Below are positions 1 to 5,540 of a stretch of DNA of 5,540 nucleotides, in pieces. Under the pieces are notes generated by a model. It saw only the letters and a list, made by a program, of their open reading frames with translations, was not told where the DNA came from and ran no database searches. Position 1 is the first letter of the stretch. Each line of letters starts with the position of its first letter. Origin of the DNA: JBOHWJ01 sp050736615 (GTDB taxonomy: Bacteria > Desulfobacterota > Binatia > Binatales > Binataceae); contig JBOHWL010000213.1 of NCBI GenBank assembly GCA_050736615.1, positions 1 to 5,540 of the forward strand. The letters run 5' to 3'. A program made the translations under genes and the position numbers.

Positions 1-61
1 TTTCAGTGCCCGGATGCCCCAAAGTCAAAAAGATTCAACCGCTCCGCGCCGATCCTTGTCC

Positions 62-216
62 AACGCACCTCGCGGACTCGTTTGCTCGCTCCGCCTGTGG
101 CTCCGCTGGTGCGACACGCCCTCGCGCCGCTCGGGCGGCTCAGGATGACAGACAAAGAGTCTTCGCTTGCCCATAAACTCGGCAATTCAAAAACTTCACA
201 CACTCTCGGAATGACA
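62..216 (-). repeat. Dispersed repeat, two heads in tandem (left edge)
   Basis: On the minus strand two similar heads occur in the same orientation 66 bases apart: TGTCATTCCGAG (216 down to 205) and TGTCATCCTGAG (150 down to 139), identical at 10 of 12 positions. The second head leads into a core at 95 down to 62 that matches plus-strand 5425-5458 at 29 of 34 positions, so the same family lies at the other end of the window in opposite orientation. The rest of 1-263 shows no gene. The short open frames across it translate into arginine- and serine-rich sequence, as expected of a repeat. Element boundaries are uncertain; the family name and mobility are unknown. Confidence 0.6.
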
Positions 217-263
217 AAAGGTTCTTTCAGAATGCCCCTTGTGAAAAGGTCCGCCGAGGGGGA

Positions 264-1106
264 TCAGTCGCGGCGTTCCTCCCGACCACGGCGGCGCGGA
301 TGATCGATCGGCAAGTCGTCGCGATTGCCCCATTCGCCCCATGAGCCGAGATAATTACGCACCCGCGCAAAACCCGCCAGCCTGAGCGCGTAATACGCGT
401 TGGCCGAGCGATAGCCGCCCTGGCAATACGGCACGATCTCGCGCTCCGGATTGAGCCCCAATTGTTCGAATTCAACGCGCAATTGCGCCGCCGGTTTGAA
501 GGCGCCCTGCGCGTCGAGATTGGCCATCCAGTCGCGATGAATCGCGCCGGGGATGGCGCCGCCGTGGCGGGCGCGCACCCGTTCGCCGAAATATTCCTCA
601 TCGGTGCGCACGTCGAATAGCTGGACGTCCGGATTGCTCAGGCCCTCGACGATTTGGTCGTGACCGGCGAGCAATTCGTCGCGCGGCTGACCCTGGAAAT
701 CGGATGGTGTGAGCGATGGCGCCGCCGTCACCAGCTTCGCCTCGGGGATACCCTTGAGGCCACCGTCAAGCATCCGCGCCGACGGATGGCTCATGTACTC
801 GAGCATCCAGGCCACCCGCGTCGCGCGCATCCCGGAATCGTTTTCGTAACAGACCACGGTGTCGGCGTTGCGGATGCCCAAGACGGAAAAAATCCATTGG
901 AGCTGTCCGCGAAATTCGCGCAAACCTGATTCGCTGGTATCGCTATGATGAAACGGAAACGGATCGAAATGTCGCGCGCCCGCCAAATGACCCTTCCAGT
1001 AGTCGGCGGATGAGCGCGTGTCGATCAGCACCACACCCGCTTCGCCGCGATGAGCTTCGAGCCATGCTCCGTTCACCAGAATTTCCGCACTCGGTGCCTG
1101 TGGCAT
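264..1106 (-). CDS. Thiosulfate/3-mercaptopyruvate sulfurtransferase (tandem rhodanese domains)
   Basis: A 280-residue protein of the usual length for two-domain sulfurtransferases, which move sulfane sulfur from thiosulfate or 3-mercaptopyruvate to a thiophilic acceptor such as cyanide or a thiol. The N-terminal rhodanese domain (about residues 8-125) has the LIDTR...GHLAGA pattern and an inactive loop in which Glu88 sits where the catalytic Cys would be. The C-terminal domain (about 150-268) has LFDVR, the active loop CQGGYRS with catalytic Cys228, and the closing NYLGSWGEWGNRDDLPI motif. No signal peptide is visible, so it is probably cytoplasmic. The tail after residue 269 is very rich in arginine. 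The ATG at 1106 is supported by a perfect GGAGG (1117-1113) six bases upstream. It lies 60 bases after pyrD on the same strand, but an intrinsic terminator separates them. The CQGGYRS loop is neither the CGSGVTA of E. coli SseA nor the CRKGVTA of classical rhodanese, so the preferred donor cannot be assigned. Confidence 0.93.
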   Translation of the reverse strand: MPQAPSAEILVNGAWLEAHRGEAGVVLIDTRSSADYWKGHLAGARHFDPFPFHHSDTSESGLREFRGQLQWIFSVLGIRNADTVVCYENDSGMRATRVAWMLEYMSHPSARMLDGGLKGIPEAKLVTAAPSLTPSDFQGQPRDELLAGHDQIVEGLSNPDVQLFDVRTDEEYFGERVRARHGGAIPGAIHRDWMANLDAQGAFKPAAQLRVEFEQLGLNPEREIVPYCQGGYRSANAYYALRLAGFARVRNYLGSWGEWGNRDDLPIDHPRRRGREERRD

Positions 1107-1124
1107 GCTATGCCTCCGCCGGTG

Positions 1125-1154
1125 AAAAAAGCGCCCGCGGCTGTCCGCCGGCGC
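1125..1154 (-). terminator. Intrinsic terminator after pyrD
   Basis: Read on the minus strand, GCGCC-G-GCGG, loop ACAG, CCGC-G-GGCGC is followed directly by six T. This gives nine G:C pairs with one internal G/G mismatch, a four-base loop and a U-tract (1130-1125). It begins 12 bases past the pyrD stop codon. The U-tract ends seven bases before the GGAGG ribosome site of the sulfurtransferase gene. It should end most pyrD transcripts, or act as a read-through control point for the downstream gene. Confidence 0.78.
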
Positions 1155-1166
1155 CAGTTGAGAGTT

Positions 1167-2237
1167 TCAGCGATCGGTCGCGCTGCCGGCCGCTTCGCTA
1201 ATAGAGCGGAACCCATCGCGGGCGAGCAAGCGCACCAGCCCGCGCTTGATCACACCCACCACACCCGGACCTTGGTAAACCAGCGCGGTGTAAAGCTCGA
1301 TCAGGCTGGCGCCGGCGCGGATAGCGTCATAGGCGTCTTCCGCACTGGCAATGCCGCCCACGCCGATTATCGGCATCCGGCCGCGCGTATGCCCCCGGCA
1401 CGCCGCGATAGTGGCACGCGCGCGGGCTCTGAGTGGTTCGCCGCTGAGCCCGCCCGGATGGATACTGGCCACGCCTATATGGTCGCGCGCAATCGCGGTG
1501 TTGGTCGCGACAATCCCGTCGAGTTGCAATTCCAGTGCGACGGCACATACCTGCTCAAGCGCCGATTGCTCGAGGTCGGGCGCAATTTTGATCAACAGCG
1601 GCGGCTGCTCAAAGCTAGTTGGCGCGCGCAGCGCCTCCACGATCGCGCGGATCCGCGCCGGGGTTTGCCATTCGCGCAGCCCAGGCGTATTCGGCGATGA
1701 GATGTTCACGACGACGAAATCAACCATGGCGCCGAGCCGCGACATCAGCGCGGCGTAATCCTCCGTTACTCTGTCCGGGGGCGTGTCCTTGTTGGGACCG
1801 AAGTTAAGCCCCAACCGCATCGCGCAGCCGCTGGCCTTGACGCGCTCCATGCGCATGCGCGCGGCGTCCATTCCCGCACTTGGAAAACCGAGCTGGTTGA
1901 TCAGCGCCCGCCGCTTTTCGACGCGCCACATCCGCGGCGGAGGATTGCCCGGCTGCGGCTGTGGCGTGATTGTGCCTAACTCGGCAAAGCCGAAGCCGAG
2001 CGCTTCCCATCCGCGCACGGCGCGTGCGTCCTTATCCGCTCCGGCCGCCAAGCCCAGCGGATTGCGGAACTCCAGTCCCCATAAGCGCGTGTGCAATTCC
2101 GGTGGATCATAAGAATCGCTAAAAAGACGGCGCGCTCCGCTATTCAGCAGCGCAATCGTCAGGCGATGGCTCAGTTCAGGGTTGAGACGAAACAGGAGCG
2201 GCCGCAAGAGACCGTAAAGGCTAAACCGTTCGCGCAT
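1167..2237 (-). CDS. pyrD: Dihydroorotate dehydrogenase (quinone), class 2
   Basis: A 356-residue FMN enzyme that oxidises dihydroorotate to orotate, the fourth step of de novo UMP synthesis, passing electrons to the membrane quinone pool. The N-terminal segment (about residues 5-45, LYGLLRPLLF and following) is the amphipathic membrane-docking extension that defines class 2. Barrel motifs follow in order: AAGADKD (64-70, flavin-contact Lys69), GTITPQPQPGNP (88-99), NQLGF (114-118), LNFGPNKDTP (144-153), NISSPNTPGLR (178-188), KIAP (217-220), ATNT (244-247), GGLSG (262-266) and IGVGGI (291-296). Ser181 aligns with the catalytic base Ser175 of E. coli PyrD, which is diagnostic because class 1 enzymes use Cys. 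NQLGF replaces the common NRMGF, a mild change. The ATG at 2237 has no clear Shine-Dalgarno sequence, but an in-frame TAG at 2267-2265 rules out a much longer form. It is transcribed divergently from thyX. Confidence 0.97.
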   Translation of the reverse strand: MRERFSLYGLLRPLLFRLNPELSHRLTIALLNSGARRLFSDSYDPPELHTRLWGLEFRNPLGLAAGADKDARAVRGWEALGFGFAELGTITPQPQPGNPPPRMWRVEKRRALINQLGFPSAGMDAARMRMERVKASGCAMRLGLNFGPNKDTPPDRVTEDYAALMSRLGAMVDFVVVNISSPNTPGLREWQTPARIRAIVEALRAPTSFEQPPLLIKIAPDLEQSALEQVCAVALELQLDGIVATNTAIARDHIGVASIHPGGLSGEPLRARARATIAACRGHTRGRMPIIGVGGIASAEDAYDAIRAGASLIELYTALVYQGPGVVGVIKRGLVRLLARDGFRSISEAAGSATDR

Positions 2238-2263
2238 CGCGTGGTGACTTTTGCAACCACCAG

Positions 2264-2290
2264 ACTATAAGGCAATGCCATTGTTGACAG
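2264..2290 (-). promoter_or_regulatory. Candidate sigma-70-type promoter for pyrD
   Basis: On the minus strand TATAGT (2269-2264, 5 of 6 to the -10 consensus) lies 26 bases before the pyrD ATG. CTGTCA (2290-2285, 4 of 6 to TTGACA) precedes it with a short 15-base spacer. The -10 box and its distance to the gene are plausible; the spacer is suboptimal. The upstream box overlaps a small inverted repeat, ACAG-GCG-CTGT (2287-2297), that could be an operator. This is inference from sequence alone. Confidence 0.35.
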
Positions 2291-2356
2291 GCGCTGTGGA
2301 TTGGCGCGCGAATGACGTCTTGGCTGTCGCGCGGCGGCGGGATACGAGTAAAGTTA

Positions 2357-2382
2357 GCGGCGGTGTTATGCGGCGGTGTTAT
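2357..2382. repeat. Perfect 13-base tandem duplication upstream of thyX
   Basis: GCGGCGGTGTTAT occurs twice head to tail with no mismatch (2357-2369 and 2370-2382). It ends 29 bases before the thyX ATG. It may be a slippage duplication, a paired protein-binding site, or part of the thyX leader. It is far too small for a CRISPR array. Confidence 0.85.
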
Positions 2383-2411
2383 GATGAGGTCTGCTGTTGA
2401 GAGAATCACCG

Positions 2412-3239
2412 ATGGAAAATCAGGCCAGGATGCAGGTGCGGTTGATTGATTACGCAAGCGCGCCGCTGGAAAAGCTCTACGCGGCTTTTCGCACCTGTTA
2501 TTCGGCCGAATCGCCGCTTGAAATCTGGGAAAAAATTGATGCGCGCAAGATCAGCCGCGAAACCATCGCAGAGTTTATCGGCCAGCGGCTGAAGACCGGC
2601 CACGCCTCGCCGCTCGAGCAGGTGGTCTTCTGGTTCGCCATCGCCGGGGTTTCACGTTCGCTGTCGCATCAGTTCGTTCGTCACCGGATCGGCATCAGCT
2701 TCGAGCAGCAGAGCCAACGTTACGTCAGGTTCAAGCAAGAGCGGCTCGCCTTCATCCTGCCCGAATCATGGCAACGCGCCGGCATGGACGATGAATTCGC
2801 CGACTTGCTCTCCCGCACCTCCGCGCTTTACGCGCGCGCGCTCAAGGCGGGGATTCCGGCCGAGGATGCGCGCTTTATCCTGCCCAACGCCGCACCCACC
2901 AATTTTCATGTGATGGTGAATTTCGCCGAGATGTTGCACATTTGCGACCTGCGTCTGTGCGTGCGCGCGCAATGGGAAATTCGGCGGATGGTGGCGTTGA
3001 TGCGGGCGGAAATCAAGAAGGTGCTGCCGGAAATCGCGCTTTTCCTGCAACCAAAATGCGGCGAGAACCGGATGGGCTACTGCGACGAGTCGCTGGAGGA
3101 CTGGGGCAAGTGCCCGCTGGGCCGCGTGCGCCCGCATAAGTCCTCGCTGTTCGAACTGTACGAAAAATATGGCAGCCGCAAAGCCCAGGCGCTGGGCGAG
3201 AGCGAATTCCGCGCCGTCGAGGAAAAAGAACAGCTCTGA
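2412..3239 (+). CDS. thyX: Flavin-dependent thymidylate synthase ThyX
   Basis: Makes dTMP from dUMP using methylenetetrahydrofolate as carbon donor and FAD/NADPH as reductant; the alternative to ThyA. The protein has 275 residues. The N-terminal strand is VRLIDYA; GHASPLEQ (63-70) and FAIAGVSRSLSHQFVRHR follow. The signature is RHR (90-92) to Ser101 and QRY (102-104), with eight rather than seven residues between RHR and Ser. The late conserved block runs from Asn170 to Ile190 and includes LR (180-181) and AQWEIR. The position that is Arg in the usual NAR motif is Ala172 here. The tail has three spaced cysteines (216, 224, 234) in a KC...GYC...C...GR pattern, resembling my recollection of a Clostridia-type ThyX branch. 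I chose ATG 2412 over the in-frame TTG at 2397 because GAGAG (2399-2403) sits eight bases before it; ATG 2430 remains possible. It lies divergent to pyrD, another pyrimidine gene. Confidence 0.95.
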   Translation: MENQARMQVRLIDYASAPLEKLYAAFRTCYSAESPLEIWEKIDARKISRETIAEFIGQRLKTGHASPLEQVVFWFAIAGVSRSLSHQFVRHRIGISFEQQSQRYVRFKQERLAFILPESWQRAGMDDEFADLLSRTSALYARALKAGIPAEDARFILPNAAPTNFHVMVNFAEMLHICDLRLCVRAQWEIRRMVALMRAEIKKVLPEIALFLQPKCGENRMGYCDESLEDWGKCPLGRVRPHKSSLFELYEKYGSRKAQALGESEFRAVEEKEQL

Positions 3240-3251
3240 CGTCCTCCGCCC

Positions 3252-3288
3252 GCGGATTTCCCACCGGTCGTGGCCGCATCCGCATTTT
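3252..3288 (+). terminator. Possible intrinsic terminator after thyX
   Basis: GCGGAT (3252-3257) pairs with ATCCGC (3278-3283). Inside it CCAC (3261-3264) pairs with GTGG (3270-3273) around a five-base loop. The interior loop is 3/4 bases. The hairpin is followed by ATTTT (3284-3288), a short U-tract. It starts 12 bases past the thyX stop. It is weaker than the pyrD terminator because of the interior loop and short T run. Confidence 0.45.
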
Positions 3289-3423
3289 GATCCACACGCG
3301 CTTTAATAAGACCCGCCACAGCGTTCCAGCTTCGAAATACATTTATCTGCGGCATCGTCCACATCGCCGCGAGACGCCGGCGAACGCATCCACGTGGAAA
3401 ATCGAGCTTTCCGGAAAAAGTTA

Positions 3424-5298
3424 ATGAACAGAAGAGCATTCTTGAAAGCAATCGGATCAGCGGCGCTCCTGCCGGCTTTGCCGGGCGGCCTTTGGGCCAG
3501 CACGAATTTCCGCCGGCGCCGTCCTTCCGATGCCGCGTGGCCCTCCCAGTCCGACTGGAACAAGCTCAAGGCGCAAGTCGATGGGAACCTGTTTCCGGTA
3601 AATTTTCCACTCTCGGTGCTGAAATCCGCCCCCGATAGCGCCGCCGCCCAGCAACTGCTGAAAAATATTCGAAATCCATATTACGTCGCCGATGAGCCCG
3701 GGCTGACTGAGACGCTGGGATGGGTCGACGCGTGGGCGACCAAGCCCGGCGTGTACGTGGTTGCCGCGCGCAACGCCAACGATATCGCGGCCGCGGTAAA
3801 TTTCGCACGCGACAACGATCTGCGCCTGGTCGTCAAGGGCCGCGGTCACAGCTATCTTGGCGCCTCCAACGCCGCCGATTCGCTGATGATCTGGACGCGA
3901 CACATGACCGATATCGAGATGCATTCGGCATTCGTGCCACAGGGATGCCAAGGCAAGATCGCACCGCAACCCGCAGTCACGATGGGCGCCGGCACGTACT
4001 GGATGCAGGCGTACGAGGCCGTGACGACCCAGGGCGGCCGCTACGTGCAGGGCGGAGGATGCACGACGGTGGGCGTCGCGGGGCTAATCCAGGGCGGCGG
4101 ATTTGGAAGCTTCTCCAAGCATTACGGCACGGCCGCGGGAAGTCTGCTCGAAGTCGAAGTCGTCACGGCTGACGGTAAGATCCGGATCGCGAGCGCATGC
4201 ACCAATCCCGATCTGTTCTGGGCGCTGAAGGGCGGCGGTGGCGGCACTTTCGGCGTGGTGAGCAAGCTTACGGTCCGCACGCACGACCTGCCCGCCTTTT
4301 TTGGGGTCGCCAACTTCAAGGTCAAAGCACCGTCAGACGACGCGTACCGGACCCTGATTCGGGAGTTCGTCAACTACTACCAGCGGCATCTCTTCAACGA
4401 TCACTGGGGCGAGCAGGCGCACATACGTCCGGACAACCTGCTGGAATTAAGCATGCTCTCGCAGGGACTCGACCGCGAGCAGCTGAGAAAAGTCTGGGAG
4501 CCCTTTCTGGATTGGGTAAGGAAATCACCGAAGGGATATTCGTTCGAGGAGCGGGTTATTCTCGGCAGCTTGCCGGCGCGCCGCTATTGGGACCCTCAGT
4601 GGTTCAGGGAGCATTGGCCGGAAGTCGCGTTTCCCCGCAACGGAAGTCCGCTGCACGCGATCCTCGACGATGTCCTCGTCCATGTGATGCAAGAGCCGGT
4701 GTTCCATGTTGATGGTCGGCCCGGCGCAAGCCCCAGCGACATCTGGTGGAACGGCGATGCCGGGCAGGTCGCATGGTATATCTGGGGATACGAGTCGCTG
4801 TGGATGCCCGCGTCTCTGCTCGCGAGCGATTCGCAGGCGCGCCTTGCCGAGGCGCTGTTCAAGGCCTCGCGCTACGCCGAAATCGAATTGCATTTCAACA
4901 AGGGGCTTGCGGGTGCACCGCCCGACGCGATCGCCGCGGCGAAGGGTACGGCGATGAATCCCGCCGTGCTGACCGCCTTCGCGCTGGCGATCGTGGCCAA
5001 CGGACAGGGTCCCGCGTATCCGGGAATTCCGGGCCACGAACCGGCGGTCGCCAAAGGACGCGCGGCGGCGCAGCGGATCGATCAATGCGTAAATCAGCTT
5101 CGTGCGGTGACGGGGCAGAGCGGATCGTACGTGAACGAGACCAACTACTTCGAAAAGGGATGGCAGCAGGCGTTCTGGGGCGACAACTATTCGCGGCTAG
5201 TACAAATCAAACAGAAATATGATCCGGACGGGCTCTTTTTCGTCCACCATGGAGTTGGCGCGGAACAGTGGAGCGCGGACGGCTTTAGGAAGCTATAA
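3424..5298 (+). CDS. Tat-exported FAD-linked oxidoreductase, berberine-bridge-enzyme-like
   Basis: A 624-residue member of the VAO/PCMH flavoprotein superfamily, oxidising an unknown substrate, probably in the periplasm. MNRRAFLK opens a twin-arginine signal (residues 1 to about 26, possible cleavage after GLWA). The FAD-binding domain (about 108-285) holds GRGHSY with His142, the expected histidyl-FAD attachment site. It also holds GGCTTVGVAG with Cys213, matching the second (cysteinyl) attachment of bicovalent enzymes, then GGGFG and GGGGGTFGVV. The C-terminal BBE domain (about 570-615) has YVNETNY, NYSRL and KYDPDGLFF, then HHGVGAEQW. It is longer than the usual 450-550 residues because of a Trp-rich middle region (about 290-565). 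I chose ATG 3424 over the in-frame GTG at 3394: GGAAAAAG (3413-3420) lies just upstream and the Tat motif then starts at residue 2. No cofactor partner, cytochrome or biosynthetic genes adjoin it, so the substrate (sugar, alcohol or aromatic) cannot be inferred. The gap of 184 bases after thyX and the candidate terminator there suggest a separate transcript. Confidence 0.93.
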   Translation: MNRRAFLKAIGSAALLPALPGGLWASTNFRRRRPSDAAWPSQSDWNKLKAQVDGNLFPVNFPLSVLKSAPDSAAAQQLLKNIRNPYYVADEPGLTETLGWVDAWATKPGVYVVAARNANDIAAAVNFARDNDLRLVVKGRGHSYLGASNAADSLMIWTRHMTDIEMHSAFVPQGCQGKIAPQPAVTMGAGTYWMQAYEAVTTQGGRYVQGGGCTTVGVAGLIQGGGFGSFSKHYGTAAGSLLEVEVVTADGKIRIASACTNPDLFWALKGGGGGTFGVVSKLTVRTHDLPAFFGVANFKVKAPSDDAYRTLIREFVNYYQRHLFNDHWGEQAHIRPDNLLELSMLSQGLDREQLRKVWEPFLDWVRKSPKGYSFEERVILGSLPARRYWDPQWFREHWPEVAFPRNGSPLHAILDDVLVHVMQEPVFHVDGRPGASPSDIWWNGDAGQVAWYIWGYESLWMPASLLASDSQARLAEALFKASRYAEIELHFNKGLAGAPPDAIAAAKGTAMNPAVLTAFALAIVANGQGPAYPGIPGHEPAVAKGRAAAQRIDQCVNQLRAVTGQSGSYVNETNYFEKGWQQAFWGDNYSRLVQIKQKYDPDGLFFVHHGVGAEQWSADGFRKL

Positions 5299-5389
5299 AC
5301 GGCGGCGTTCAGCTTGCTTGTAGGCGATGGGCTGGGCCGCTGGCTATGGGAGGCCCGCCGCTAAGAAGCCTCTGCACAAGTCTTAATGC

Positions 5390-5540
5390 GTCATTCCGAA
5401 CGCAGTAGCGTACCCGCTCTGTGCGGCGAAGCGAGCAGGCGAGTCAGCGAGCTGCGTTTCAGGAAGCGAGAAATCCCGGAAATCTGCTCATTTCCTTCAG
5501 CTTATCCGGGATTCCTCACTCCGCAGACTCCGTTCGGAAT
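5390..5540. repeat. Palindromic dispersed repeat (right edge, cut by window end)
   Basis: The outer arms ATTCCGAACGCAGT (5393-5406) and ACTCCGTTCGGAAT (5527-5540) are complementary at 13 of 14 positions. The inner arms AATCCCGGA (5472-5480) and TCCGGGATT (5505-5513) are perfectly complementary, and pairing continues imperfectly outward (AGCGAG with CTCACT). A smaller alternative hairpin GGAAAT-CTGCTC-ATTTCC (5478-5495) would compete with the inner stem. The left side carries about 55 extra bases between outer and inner arms, including the 34-base core (5425-5458) shared with 62-95. The left head begins GTCATTCCGAAC, so the right tip probably continues as GAC beyond the window. No transposase is present. 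The spacer 5299-5389 before it shows only a weak GGGCC/GGCCC stem without a T run. Confidence 0.75.

Noticed and set aside
80..90. C86 of the sulfurtransferase N-terminal domain (minus-strand gene) as a second catalytic Cys
   Set aside because: In alignment with the family loop the catalytic position is Glu88, two residues further on, so Cys86 lies in the preceding strand. The numbers given here are residue positions in that protein, not bases of the window.
235..261. CCCCT/AGGGG stem as a terminator for the sulfurtransferase gene
   Set aside because: The stem is five base pairs with a 17-base loop and no T run follows on the minus strand.
3..303. Small open frames on both strands at the left edge
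   Set aside because: They overlap the dispersed repeat or the 3' end of the sulfurtransferase gene, show no ribosome site or family motif, and translate to low-information Arg/Ser/Gly-rich sequence.
1050..1700. 216-residue plus-strand open frame antisense to pyrD
   Set aside because: It lies opposite the strongly conserved pyrD coding sequence and has the Arg/Pro/Ala-rich composition expected from out-of-frame GC-rich DNA.
2284..2313. TTGACA on the plus strand as a -35 box for thyX
   Set aside because: The hexamer is perfect, but the only -10 at a suitable distance is GCGAAT (3 of 6), so I do not call a promoter from it.
2329..2382. GGCGG-rich repeats as a CRISPR-like or larger satellite array
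   Set aside because: Only two exact 13-base units occur, directly adjacent and without spacers.
3287..3309. TTGATC and TTTAAT as a promoter for the exported oxidase
   Set aside because: Both hexamers look reasonable, but only nine bases separate them, far from the 16-18 expected.
3457..5085. Minus-strand open frames of 170 and 186 residues inside the oxidase gene
   Set aside because: They are antisense shadows of a gene with recognisable domains and motifs from end to end; no independent motif or start signal was seen.

Overview
This is a GC-rich (by eye about 60 %) bacterial chromosomal segment with four intact genes, bounded at both ends by copies of a dispersed repeat. The class 2 (quinone-linked) dihydroorotate dehydrogenase and the Tat-exported flavoprotein fit a respiring bacterium. 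GTCATTCCGA/TCGGAATGAC-headed repeats of this kind are, as I recall, common in uncultured soil and sediment lineages such as Acidobacteriota, Binatota and other Deltaproteobacteria-like groups. The lineage is inference; nothing in the window fixes it.

Layout. Positions 1-263 carry no credible gene but hold two same-orientation repeat heads read on the minus strand. Positions 264-1106 (minus) encode a two-domain thiosulfate/3-mercaptopyruvate sulfurtransferase. Just upstream of it, and downstream of pyrD, lies a clear intrinsic terminator (1125-1154). Positions 1167-2237 (minus) encode PyrD. A 174-base divergent intergenic region (2238-2411) holds a pyrD promoter candidate and a perfect 13-base tandem duplication. 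Positions 2412-3239 (plus) encode a flavin-dependent thymidylate synthase (ThyX), followed by a possible terminator. Positions 3424-5298 (plus) encode a Tat-exported, berberine-bridge-enzyme-like FAD oxidoreductase whose two flavin-attachment residues (His142, Cys213) are both present. Positions 5390-5540 are a palindromic repeat that the window end cuts at or within a few bases of its right tip.

How the genes fit together. PyrD makes orotate on the way to UMP, and ThyX converts dUMP to dTMP, so the divergent pair covers an early and a late step of pyrimidine nucleotide synthesis. The sulfurtransferase lies downstream of pyrD but beyond a terminator, so it is only partly coupled to it if at all. 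The exported oxidase is an independent unit with no visible functional link.

I see no novel multigene system here. The points most worth checking are the unusual active-site features of ThyX, the inverted repeat pair bracketing the four genes, and the terminator between pyrD and the sulfurtransferase gene.
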